64,000 nucleotides of DNA from [Phialemoniopsis] sp. UDSM-2020. Its lineage: Eukaryota; Ascomycota; Sordariomycetes; Thyridiales; Thyridiaceae. Below, one piece after another: positions 34,712-46,900 of this stretch. Location: NCBI GenBank assembly GCA_018873225.1, contig JAEILZ010000003.1:2976001-3040000 (forward strand), given 5' to 3'. The position numbers were made by a program, and so were the translations under genes. Within the stretch, counting starts at the first letter, position 1, and each line of letters opens with the position of its first letter. Below the pieces are notes generated by a model. It was not told the DNA's origin. It ran no database searches and saw only the letters and a program-made list of their open reading frames with translations.

Positions 34712-36551
34712 TGCTTCCGTGACTTGTGAGGTAAACAGAAGATGTGCGAAGATGAGAAAGGAGTGACAGCAGTGCAAGTAGGTGGGCTACAACGAGGAGA
34801 ACAAGAAGTGGTTGGCTGGTAGGAAGACTGTGCTTGTGTAAGGACGACCAGCAGTCAAAGATGTATGGAGTAGTAGTAGTAGCAACGAGTGGATGGGAGG
34901 AGCGGAGTGGAGGGGAGGTGGTTTTAACCTTTTGAGGAATAAGCTGGATGTGACGGCCAGCTTGGTATTGAGAGCAGAGGTGAGAGGCGGGGCGGTTGAT
35001 GATAAAGCTTCGAGGCCACCCAGCCGAACCTCATCTGGTCATCTGTGCCGCATAAGGCTTAAGCAATTTCCAAAGTAGGGAACTATCAGGCTGTTGAGTA
35101 CAGTACTGTATACAAAGCCCAGCTCAGCTGCAAGGTACTAGTCCAGGGCAGGAAGGCCTAGCTGTGGGTGAGGTGAGGGCAGAGAGGTACTTTGGGAGAT
35201 CCGCGGCCCCAGGAGGGAGTATCGGGAGGGGAGAGACGAGTCGAGGGTAGGACTCGATGAGTTGAGGTGGGAGCAATGTTACCGCACTGGGCTTCTTTTT
35301 CTTCCCCCAACCCCAGACCTGGCCGTCCCGTTTCTTTTTGTGGTACTTGGAATGTGACCAGAGTAGCCAGAGAGCCAGGGACAAAGAACGGAGCGTAGAT
35401 AAATTGAGGGAACGAGATGGTGAATTCTGTCTGTTTGGTGGCCGGATTATAGGCAAGCAACAGCGGCGGGGGGTAGGGCGAGGGAGGACGAGGCAGGTGG
35501 AGCTGCGGGCGTGCCTTGGTTATCTCCTTTGAGAACAGCGTGTATCAGAAAGAGATTGATGCATGGGGTTCAGCGTAGGCAGTTGGGTAGAGGGTCCAGA
35601 GGGGTCTAGAGAGCGTACGAAGGAATGAAGACTCCAGCCGGTACGATGGTGGGTGACCAGGTCCAGAACGGGCAAGGTACTCAAAGCTGTCGTAGTCGAG
35701 GGACCAAGGAAGAAGAGGAAGAAGAGAAAAGATGGACAAGAGAAGAATAGCTGCGAGAGTGTGTATGGAGCCTTTCTTTCTCCTCTCCACACAGGCCAGG
35801 CAAGACTTGCCGCACAGGACAGGCCGAATACAGATGGGTACTAGGTAAAGTAGGTAACTACCTAGAGAGAGGGTGGAAGGGTTGTGGGTATTATGATGTA
35901 GAATCCTGGTGCATCTGTGTATGTATGTGTGTATGAGTGCGTGTGTGTGTGAGTGGTGTGGTGTTTGCTGGGTGGCTGGCCCTGGACTGGGACTGGAACT
36001 CCACGCGCGTCTCTACATACAGTAGTTATGTATGTACGTACCTGTGTACAGACTAGGCCAGGCCGCCTTCCCACGCCGGGGGTCAGGATGGATGTTGTTT
36101 TTAGCATCAAGCTTCTTGTTGTGCGTGCGTCTGTGTGCGTGTATGGCTTTTACCTGATTGCCAAAGCTCTGTTGGTCAAGGGACCCCTCGGAAGAGCAGG
36201 ACGAGGGAGGGATGAGAGGGGTGGGCGTGGAGTGGATCAATGAACAAAAGCCACAGGGCAGACGAGGGACCAGGGGCTGTTGAGTCTGTACGGAGTATCT
36301 GTGGACGTATGCATGTATGCACGTACATAGATAGACTACATATTCGTCCGTACGTGCTTACAGCACAGTGCCGTCTGTTCTGTCTGTGGGTTTCTGCTGT
36401 ACCAACTTGCCATGGCTGCAGACAGGCCCCAAAACAGGGTTGTTACTCTAGATACAGTGAGAAAGCCTCCAGGGTCAGCCACGGCAAGATGAAAGGACCG
36501 GACGGGCGAATCAAGTATTGTGGGGAGCACTGGAGAGGGAGGAGAGAGGAA

Positions 36552-36564
36552 GGGGGGGGGGGGG
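36552..36564. repeat. Homopolymer run of 13 G
   Basis: Uninterrupted G run in a purine-rich stretch. Confidence 0.9.
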
Positions 36565-36740
36565 AGGGCGTGTAAGAAGCAGAGACGACCAAGTATGGTA
36601 CATGCATCCATACATATTACTCCGTATGTATGGCATGTACAGACATAGAGACGTGCATACGCCATGCCCTTCGCAGACCAAGAAAAAGACGGGACGCCTA
36701 CCCTCCATCAGCGCCCCAAGCTCGTAATACACGGTTCTAG

Positions 36741-36780
36741 TATGCGTGGCTCAGTGGCTAATGCGGCTGTTAAACGCCGC
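36741..36780 (+). pseudogene. tRNA-Asn-like 5'-half fragment
   Basis: TGGCTCAGTGG (36747-36757) is a perfect A box of tRNA-Asn type, and CTGTTAA (36767-36773) matches its anticodon loop with GTT. About 4 nt are missing between them compared with normal tRNA-Asn, and no B box or 3' half follows. Best read as a broken tRNA or the head of a tRNA-derived repeat. Confidence 0.4.
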
Positions 36781-37339
36781 CAGACCAAAGACCGGGCGGC
36801 CTAGGCCACCCTCTAGTTGGCGCCGCTCTGATGGAGATGGCTGTGGCAGATATGCCCCGAGTCCCAACGGTATCCATGGAGCTTGTCTCAAGGCCGCCCT
36901 GGGCTGGCCTCGGTATACCAGCATCGCGGAGGGGCACGAGGGGATCCTCTTTTGCCGAACAGAGACACAAAGATCAAGGACCACCTGAATTGTGGCTCCC
37001 TCATTGTTGCGAATCGGCCCATCCTTCGCGTCCTGGACAAAGCTATCGAGTTTAAGGTTTTGTATCCAAGCCCTAGCATTGGAGAGCTTAGCTGAAACCT
37101 AGCCTTGTCGTTGGCTCTAGGTCGGGCACTAGAAAGGATGATCATCCAAAAGCGAGTGGGATAAATACCGGTCTGGCAGGACGAACTGGGTTTGCGGGTG
37201 CTTCCATGTTGGATCGCGCCAGGCTGGCCACGAGAGTGGTTCGCTCCCTCGGATCAACAGAGGGAAAAGGCCGAAACCCTTGGGGACAAGGGGATAGAAG
37301 GGATTGGTTGTTTGATGGCTTGGGATGGGCAGTGGTGCG

Positions 37340-37435
37340 GTGGATGGATGGGGATGTGGATATGGATGTGAGATGTGGATGTGTGGATGTGTGGATGGTG
37401 AGTGTGGATTTTTCCATTTCCATATCCATATCCAT
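37340..37435. repeat. GGAT/GTGGAT repeat with inverted partner
   Basis: Runs of GGATG and GTGGATGT are followed by TCCATATCC at 37419 and 37425, the reverse complement of GGATATGGA at 37358-37366. The RNA could fold into a hairpin. Likely simple-repeat origin. Confidence 0.6.
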
Positions 37436-38710
37436 ACTCTGCTGGATTGTGGCTCATGCGGGGCAGCCAGCTTCGACCCTGGAAGGCTTCAAAAGACATT
37501 CCAGTGCCCCGTCAAGCCCGTTAAACCTCTTACGGTAAAAGAACGTTGTATCCTCCGTCCAAAACAGGTCTGGCGGCTATTTTGGCGCTCGCTCTTCCAG
37601 ATACCGTGATCTGTGTACACCGCATGTACGCAGCAGAGCACAGAGCAGCTAGCGATGAGTGATCGCATCTCGATAGACGGATGGATCGAGTCTGTCATGT
37701 TAGTCATCTTAGTCCTGTTTGGTCTCTTAAATTTCCTATTCTTTGCTTGAAACAAGGACTGCATCTGATCGACAGAGATCCTCGTCGCCCCCTGTGTTCT
37801 CGCTGCGTGTTGATGAGACCCGGAAGCGAAGTCATCTTACAGCATGAATGGCTGTAGCCCTGGAGGTATGTACAAGAGCCACCAGGCGCGCCCGCCAGTC
37901 CAAGTGTCCCACTTCAGCTCTCGTCACGGCTATAACAAAGGGTGATGCTGCAATATCTGTGCCTCGGAGCTCAGCTGTCCTCTGACCAGCCCGACGAATA
38001 CTTGTTTGATCTCGCTAGAACGGGTAAACGGTGTAAGGCCAAGCGGGGGGTGGGCATGTCCTCCGCTCCGTCTCACACCTGAAAAGGCACAGGCAAGATT
38101 GCGCAATTGACGGGGTCTGCCAGACGCGACGCGCTCAAGCCATCATCATGGAGGGTTTCCAGGGACACCAAGCGAACAAGCAAGCGAACAACACTAGTTG
38201 CACCTGTGCCATGCGCTGTTGATGCGGCTTTTGTATCGTTCTGAAGGCGAAGCGGGGTTTAGCGCAAGACGACCTGAGACGGAAGATACGTAGATGCAAC
38301 ACCATTTGATGTAACCCAAAAGGCATCTTATTATCTTATTAACACCACTTCTGCACCGTCGTCAGATAACTAGATCTAGGTATTCAATTCTCTCTGTCTC
38401 TGTCCACCAGTGCCTTGGTCTGGGATCGCCCAAAGATCGATCAGAATTCAGCTACAGTATGAATTGGGTCTGTCACTTTTCGCAGCCAGACCACGCCAAA
38501 AGAGGCGCCTGCATCGGACAGTCTAGTCCTACTGTATACGCACAAGAGAACCTTGTCTGGAGCGGTTCAGAGGTCGAATGCGGCATAGCCTGTCCCCGAC
38601 AATGCGATCCCAACGGCCCCCATGCTGTGTGTCTTGTTTCATAATCCGGGCCATACCTCTTTCTGGCCCTGGGACCCGAACCCGGCACATCACTCATCTT
38701 GTAGTACGTA

Positions 38711-38714
<4 letters not shown>

Positions 38715-38742
<28 letters not shown>
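38715..38742. repeat. (TG)14 microsatellite
   Basis: Fourteen uninterrupted TG units. Confidence 0.9.
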
Positions 38743-41700
38743 GCTTGAGACGACACTCGGGTCTGTTTTGCCGCGTTTTCTTTTCCAAATTGGCACATGC
38801 AGGCAGACATCATATTTAACAAGTTCACTATTCTAGTAGGTAAGTAGTTAAGGTGCCTTATGGTAGAAAAGGAAGACACATGTTCGACTTACTTTCGTGC
38901 AAGTCGGTAATGGCCATTTTGAGAAGGACGTGTTGTGTGAGTTGGTACTTCCTTCCTGCCTCCCCTTCTTCCTCTCCCTGGCCGAATGGGGAAGTCGAAG
39001 ACTCGCTTCCTCGCTTCGAGAAAATTGAATATGAAAGTCATCAAAGTCATTGCAACGCCGCCTTGTTCCAACAATTGAAAAGGATTGGAAAACCCAGACA
39101 TCAATCCTTGACATCGGGCCGGGATCATCTACGTTCCTTTCCGCTCCCGGTAATCTTTGTACATTACAACAAGGTCCAGGGGGCTGGCCGGCCCCCTCTT
39201 CCCTCCTCCCTCCTCCATTCGGGTTCCTCCTGGTTGATGCATTCGTTGCCAGCAACATGTGCGGAAGTGCAAAACACACTCAAGCACAGCACAGCACAGA
39301 ACGACAAGGGCCAGGGAAATTGCCCCAAGATTACAGGCATGAGACGTGCAGCTCAACAGCAGCCACTTCTGCCAGCCACCACTCTGATCCGTGGTTTCAT
39401 CACAGCCATCGCAATCCCTACGCACACGTTTCCTCCGTTCCGCCGCCCTGGCCACGCACATGGGCTGGCATGACATGGCATGGTGTACCTATGTACATAC
39501 ATACAATACCGTGATGATCCCCTGTCCGTCATCACCATCGTCCTTCCCTCTCCTCAAGCCACGCCCTGGGCTCAATCGTCCGTACCTTGCAAGTCTACAG
39601 ATATGTACATGCACTCCGATCTGTATGGCTAGGGATGACGACCGGTTGCCTGCCCGGCTTCGTCGCAGTCCTGGCGAACATCCTGGAAGCCACTCTGTTC
39701 TTCTATACGCACGGGCTGGTGCAGCTCCAGCGTCACATTACATACTGCCGTGTACGACGTCGACGTGCAGCGTGCCCCTTTCTCGAGGTTTTCGCGATTG
39801 ATGAAACCGTAACGCCGGGATGCAGCGTGGGAAAATGGCCCGCCGTCCCTCTTGGTGCGTGCGATGTGCCTGGGCCCGCAAGTCTGTGTCCCCGGAAGAT
39901 TATGACTTGCGCAGATAGCATGCTTGTCACTGTCTCTGCTCTCACCAGTTCCGAGGTGCGTTGTCTTCGGCTGTGTCACTATCAGCTACCTATTCTTGCA
40001 GAACTGAGCCTAGAGCAAGCCATGAGCCTTTGGCAATGCATTCATTTCCTGGTTCTGCCTTGTGTATCGGGTACTCCTGTCACGTACTAGGTCGAGCTCT
40101 ACATGTCCTGTATTCCCAAAGCCTTGGGTTCCTCTCCAGATCATGGGACTTGTACTACCACGGTTGTTGTGTCATTCACCACAGCATGCACGACGTCGAG
40201 CAGGGTTCAACGGATAGTCAACCACACAGCAATAGACCTGAGAGAGACTGTACGGAGTACCACAACATCTCACGAACAGCTGGTCATTGAATCTCCCGTA
40301 GCTGACTTGTCCGGCAACAACTCTGGTTTTCCCGTCCAGCTGATCCTGAGAGTATTCAGCATCTACATTTGGGAACTTCACGAATGATAGCCTTTGTCGC
40401 CTTCACCAGAGCCTCAAGCTCAGCATCACACCGCCACTTGTTTGTGGATCTTCAGCTGATTCGGTTATTACATCGTTCAACTATGTCCTTGCATTCATTG
40501 CCAGGCGGCTAGTTGCCGCATACATACCTCGGCAGATACCTTTCGAAGCCACGTAAAGGGAGAGATTGTCGCGATATATCATATTGCTTTTGTCTCGAGG
40601 ATGCACGTATGCAACTCTCGTTCTACCCTCAAGGCAAAGTAGATGGGCATGAAGCTACAAATCCACTTCGGAATGGGTTACACCGCCTACAGAGCTTGCA
40701 GCCCGTACTGTCAATGACAAGAGCAGCAGAGCAGTGGGAATGTCTGTCGACGGTTCAAGGAGAAGAATTCGTCGATGTGCGATGGGGCTCCAGCGACGCT
40801 TGTTGGCATGTAAGAAATACACGCCGGGACGCATCTCACCTGTCGAATAACTCGAATTCAACAAGACAACTCTCATCACTTCGTCATTGACTTAGGAGGG
40901 ATATTGCCAAGTATATTTATTGTTCATTGGAATCAATATCTAGTTTCCCTGTGTCTAACAACACAGCAACACTTGGTTCATGCATGACAGGGAGATTAAA
41001 TGCCATCTGAGCTAATCCCAAGTCTAGGAGACTACCGTCGAGCGTTGCATTGAAGCTATCATTTGTCAGTAGCAGTCACAGGTGAGCTAGGAGGGACGGT
41101 GCCCTTTGTGAACTTCTTCCGGTTTCTTGACGAAGGCTAGGAACGTCATCTATGATGACAATTTGGTGGATCAGTCGAGGACCTGGCATGCTGTAGTCAT
41201 CCCATCAATGCTCGAGGTCTCTCTAGGCTGTGCCGATGATCCGCTATCTGGCATGGATGAGTGAAGCTGCAATGGCTCCGCACCGATTGAACTGAGCAAG
41301 ACTCTCGGTGTCCGCGAGAAATACTCATGGGCTTATTGGAGTGTCGTTGCTTTTGTGGCTTGACACTATGCCTGCCCCACGGTAGTGACCTTGCCCGGTG
41401 CTGCAAAAGACTGGAAGATCGACAAGAATCTCCCAAGTCGCGAGAGACAAATAGCACCGTCGACGGTACCCGGGCAGATCCCAGTCGCGACCCACGCTGG
41501 AGACATGTGGTTGACGTGCCCGCCGGCCTGCACGACTTGGCGACCAATGCGTATGCTGTGCAGATCCGGACTCGCTTCATACGGCCTTCCTACTGCCTTG
41601 TTGTGGTACGTAGTCCTGGCTAGCTAGCCAGGGCTCAACAACAAAGCCACACTTTGCTTTTTGGACCCTGTCCTCTGCCAAGATTTGCCATTGGTGGGAC

Positions 41701-43935
41701 AGAAAGGCACTTATTCATCTCACTGGAAGATGAGAGGAGCCTTTGGTGCACACCGTATCTCGATCGAAGAATGTGTGAGCAATACAAAACCTGTTGACAC
41801 CACCACCACCTGCCGCCGCCTCTTCATGTGTGGAGAAACCGAGAGGCACTAAAGAGATGTGCGCCCCAGTCCACGCCCCCGCCCTGGGCCCTGGGCGACT
41901 TCGAAACACGCTCTGGACCCTATGATATGGCACAAGGGCGACTGGGGTGGCAGGCCTTATGCATGCATCGATCCTTTGCTTTCAAGCCACAGCGCCAGCC
42001 AGAGACAAGAGGGAACTGGGATCCTCCTTGGGCTGATCCGGTGCTTGCTTCAGCTCCCCTCTCCCCCTGCCATCCCTGCAAGGCTCCTCCACACACACAA
42101 ACTCGCCTAACGCAGCGATCCGTAACGCGGCCTTTGCCTACCAGGGAAGCCGTCAGATGCGCTAATCGCCTCCAAAGCGGAAACAAAGGTACGGCAGCTC
42201 AACGGCCATCGCAACGGGGCGTTGTTGGGCTTGAGCCTGGAAGCTCAATCACTGGGTCTTGGTCTACGAGCACCTCGGTATTAGGAGTAACTACGGCGGC
42301 CGGTCTCCCACTCTTGACACACACCCACAAGTCCTCTACGAACCAAGAAATGGGAAAGTTGAGACGAACGTTTTCTCCTGGTTCTTGACGTTCCGCTCCA
42401 ATCGCATGGATGATCCCTGTGCCCGGTGGTCCTCCCGCCAGACGCTGCTTCTAGAGCCCAAACTCTTTGCATCACCATGAGCTGATTCTGGGTCTTAGTG
42501 GCCCCCTCGATCCAACAACTTCCAGATTGGGGTCAAGATTGAACAAACAACACAAAGGGAATGGGAGGGTGAAAAAAAACCTACGTACCTAGTTAGAGCC
42601 TTGCCTTACTGCTGACGCCGTCACGGTTCAAGCCCAAACAACCAAAAAAAGGCGGAGAAAACCGACGACAGCTGAGATGAGAGGGGCGTTCCTGCGGAGC
42701 CTAGCCTGCATCCAAAAGAAGGAAGATGGAAATTATATGGCATTCTATTCGTTCCGCCTCTGGCTTTCTATCGTTTCAATAAAAAGACGACACCTAAACT
42801 CGAAACAAAGCCCCCAAAAGGCGGGCAAATTACATATGTAGCTGCCCACAGCTGCCCTTTTCCCAGGGAGTATTCAGGATCACACTAGTCCTCCTTTTGG
42901 CTTGGGTTCCGAGGTACGGGGACCAGGACCACCAAGATACAAGACATACAAGACATACAGACATGGAGCTGGTAGATAGATTTGTCTGGTACGGCTAGGT
43001 CATGCATGCAGCTGTGGTTCGCCCAAGTTTTGACGTGAACCAGAGAGACACAACCCCTGGTTCGTGGGTTACAAGCCTCGTGCAGACCGCCAGAACCAGT
43101 TAGTTGTGTTCATATTGTAGCTGCTGCAACTCAGACATGCGCCGTGACAGCCGGGAAAGAGCTCTTCAGTATAAGGATATCAATCGTCGTTTGTGCATTG
43201 ATATATGTATGCAGCGGCTCCGTATACGATGCCATGTATGTACAGACAAAACCCCCATGATCCTGGGGACTATCTCAGGCCGTCATGGTGATGACGGAGA
43301 AACAAAGGACAAAGAACGAAAGGGTATATCAAACGCCCCTTTGCCAGATGTGCCCCTAGCTCCTGATTCTGTATCCCTCCCGGAGAAGGAAGCCATTCCA
43401 TCATCATCAGTCTCTATGTTCGTACGAGGCTCCTGTCTTGCTCCCCTCTCGAAATGGCTAAAGACGGGTACCAAAGCCAGAAACATAAAACGTAAAGTAG
43501 AACGAGATAAGAGGAGGATCAATAGGGTCCACGACAGAATGGACCCAGAGGAATTTGGTTCCTTGGATGCAGATGCAAAAGCCCGATGCCCACGGAAAAG
43601 CCTAACAACCAATGCAACAAATTGCAATACGGTATGGGTATTGATATGTGCCCCCTGTAAACCCCTAACATCAAAATGCACCGAATGAAAAGAAAGAATA
43701 GCATAGTAATACTGATGCCAGAGAACCATCCGTGTACCGTCCACTCTCAAGTGGAACATGTTCGCTGTGCTGCGCCCCAAAAAGCCAAATAGAAACAAAA
43801 ACAACGATATCGTAATAACATCGCATGCCGTGAAAATGCAAGTATGTGCTCTTGGCACATGGGAGAGGAAGACCAGAAAAGCAGGTCTATAGCTCTAGTG
43901 ATGAGGAATGAGGTATCTGCCTGTGATGCTGGCTA

Positions 43936-46900
43936 TCATGAATGATTTCTCTTCTGTAACACGCCAGGCCTCGACTTCTCCGAGTGGACGACAGAAGGTG
44001 TAGGCGTGACAGAAGGTGGAGGCGAGACCGAAGGTGACGGCGCAGTGATGACCGTCGTAACACTCGTGCCGCTATTGCCGCGGCTCTTGGTCAGCTTCTT
44101 GGGTTGCCGCTTTGCGGGAACCGAGCTGGCGTTCTCAAGGGAACCATGGTCTGAAGACTGGCGGTGGTCGCTAGAAGAGCGGCTCAGGCTCGCCGGTGTC
44201 ATCGATGGACCACTGTTCTCGTTATTGCGGACGGGAAGATCTTGCGAGGAGGTGCCATTCGTAGTGTGGTTGGATACTTGGCGTGTAGGCAGCGGTGCTG
44301 AAGGAGTCGGCGTTGCTGTGTGGGAGTCTAATGGCGGGCTGGGATCTACCCGCTCCTCTCCGATAGGCTGTGTATCTGGTTAGTCTCTTGCCGAAGCATT
44401 GTGAAGTATTATTTCGGGTTCATACCTGGACGCCAATGTACGTATCAAGCTTCTTCTTCAGCACGTCGGATTTGACGGGCTTGGCAAGGTAGTCATTCAT
44501 GCCTGCGGCCAGGCACTTTTCGCGGTCACCCTGGATTGCCGAAGCCGTCATTGCAATAACGAGAATGTCCCTGACGGCCTCAATAGGGTCCTGGCGTAGA
44601 AGCTTGGTGGCTTCGTAGCCGTCCAGCACGGGCATCTGGACATCCATAAGGATGACATGGTACGGCTCGCCATCTTTGGCCTTCTGTCGAAGCGCTTCGA
44701 CCGCCTTGAGACCGTTATCGTAGGCGTCAACAACGTTGTAGCCGAGACGCTGTATGTACTGAATCGCGATCTTGCGATTGATGGGATTATCCTCGGCGAT
44801 GCACACCCGAAGCTCATCCTTTGGGATCTTGCTCAAGTCGAGGAATGGATTCGGCGACGCATCCTTATCAAGGGTGAGATCCTTGGACGGTGGAGGGGAC
44901 TTTGCAGATATCTCAGGCAGCATCTGTTGGGCGGGCTTCATTTGTGCGTCGCCAGCGGACACCTCAGGTCGCGCCTTGTCAAATGCGACAGTAAACCAAG
45001 CTCGGGTACCCACGTTCTCTCTGCTATCGAGGTAGATCTTGCCCTTCATAATGGTCTCGATGAGCGACTTGCAGATGCTCAGGCCCAAGCCACTGCCGCC
45101 ATACTTCCTAGCAGTGCTTGGGTCTGCCTGGCTGAAGGGCTGGAACAGCTTGGCGAGCTGCGCTGGCGGGATCCCAATGCCCGTGTCCTCAACCCAAAAG
45201 GTCATGGTAGCCTTGTCCTCGGTCTCGTCATCGACACGTGCGCCGATGGTGATCGAGCCCTTCTCGGTAAACTTCAAGCTGTTCCCTATGAGATTACCCA
45301 GCACTTGGTGTAGACGGACCGGATCACCATAGACAAGCATATCTGTTGGAAGATTGATTTGCTTGATGATCTGGACCACGCCTTGCGACGTCTTCTCCTG
45401 GTTACGGTATGACACGGCGCGTACGACTTCTTGAACCATCTCCTTGGGGTTGAAGGCGATGACGTACAGCTTCATCTTGTCGGCTTCCATCCTAGAGAAA
45501 TCCAGAATGTCGTTAATGACAGTGAGGAGCAAGTCCGCCGAGAGTCGGATGGACTCGGCCATCTCCTGCTGCTCGCTGGTCAGGTTGCTATCCCGCAGGA
45601 GCTCGGAGTTGCCAATGACACCATTTAGTGGCGTCCGGAGCTCGTGAGAGACATTGGCCAGGAAAATCGACTTGGCCTTGGCTGCCTCCTCTGCCAGCTT
45701 CACGTTGCGCTTCGCTTCCGCCTCGGCCTCCTCCGCCAGCTGGACGTTACGCTTCGCTTCTTGCTCGGCTGCCTTTGCCTTGTTCTCAGCCTCTATCGCC
45801 TTGTGCAAAGCGCGCTTTTGGAGGGCGACCATCGAGACATTTTCGGCCGACACCTTCTCCACGGCCTTCATGGAAAGGGCATTGGAATAACTGATGCCGA
45901 TCTGGTTGACCAGAAGTTGAAGTACAGTGACATTCCTATCCGTGAATGACCCCGGTAAGCCCTCGAGGTAGAGGACCCCGAGCAATGGCTTTGACCCGTG
46001 GCATATTGGAATTGCAATGACTGCTTTGCTGAGCGGATTCCGCTGGAGCCAGCATTCACTCACGTTTCCAAACCGTTCATCGTTGATGAGATCGGCAATA
46101 AAGACAGCTTCACGGAATCGGGTGCTGTAGAGAACAACATTCTCAGCGACAAGGGAGGTGCCGGTCAGCGGTATGCCAGGCTTGTTAGCCTCTGCTCCTC
46201 GCTCTGGATCGCCGCTTGCTGCAACACACCATTCGGAGGTCCCTTCGTCCTGGACAACGATCGCGGCCAGCGTAGCAGAGCCGCCGCAGGTCTGCAAAAT
46301 GACGTCGCACATGGTCTTCAAGAGTTCTTCAACCTGAAGCACGGACGAAATGACTTGGGATGACTGCAAAATGGCATGCAGGTCAATCATGTCGAGCGCG
46401 GGGAGGCCAGCTCCAGCTTCTGGCTGCATTGATCCTCGCCAAGCTCCTAACCGCTCTCCTTTCAGGGCCGTCATGCCATCCTGGGCGATTTGATCTGCTA
46501 TATGATTTTCGTCACCGTCAACTTCAACAGCTCTGTACTGACCAGACGGCGCATCTCCGGCAAAATCAGTCTGCACCCCAATCTCCGTAGTTCGAGGATT
46601 GCGAGTCGGGCCGTGTAGCAAGAGGCTATGCTCCTTCTCTATGCGTTCGGCAACACCAGTCGCGCCCATCTGCCTGTACAGAGCAATGGCATCCCGGAGT
46701 GCTGATCTGGCAGAGCGCCTAGCTGAGTGCCGAATGAAGATGCCTGCCATCAAGTAGTTGCCAAGAGCTTCTTCGAAGATAAAGTCATATTCGGATGCAT
46801 GATCAAGGGCCTCTTCGTAACGTTGAATGGCGGTGCCCTGATCTCCTTCGAGCTCGGCAATCTGTGCCTCCAGGAGTCTAGTCCACGCCAGGTAGTTGAC

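Larger units (their letters stand above)
34712..43935. other. 9.2-kb gene desert right of the proline-rich gene
   Basis: No convincing gene. The part next to 34711 (to about 36100) is pyrimidine-rich on the minus strand, as expected of a long leader and promoter of the proline-rich gene. Further on: TATGTA/CGTAC-rich DNA (36000-36700), a G13 run, a tRNA-Asn-like fragment (36741-36780), GGAT repeats (37340-37435), a (TG)14 microsatellite and three exact TACGGAGTA copies (36289, 36618 reversed, 40251). The frames at 38853-39473, 39587-40090, 41828-42388, 43104-43688 and 43283-43858 look random. The right end holds the 3' UTR of the class X kinase. Confidence 0.5.

Noticed and set aside
34712..34777. 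Upstream in-frame ATG for the proline-rich protein
   Set aside because: It would add a Cys/Phe-rich stretch unlike the rest; the ATG at 34711 begins the conserved-looking block. Not excluded.
38853..39473. 206-codon frame in the gene desert
   Set aside because: Low-information, Pro/Ser/His-rich translation with no recognisable motif; overlaps other equally random frames.
42625..42635. GGTTCAAGCCC, B-box-like
   Set aside because: No proper D arm or acceptor stem pairing in the preceding 70 nt.
43104..43858. Two overlapping long frames on opposite strands (43104-43688 + and 43283-43858 -)
   Set aside because: They occupy the 3' side of the class X kinase gene, mirror each other and resemble no family.
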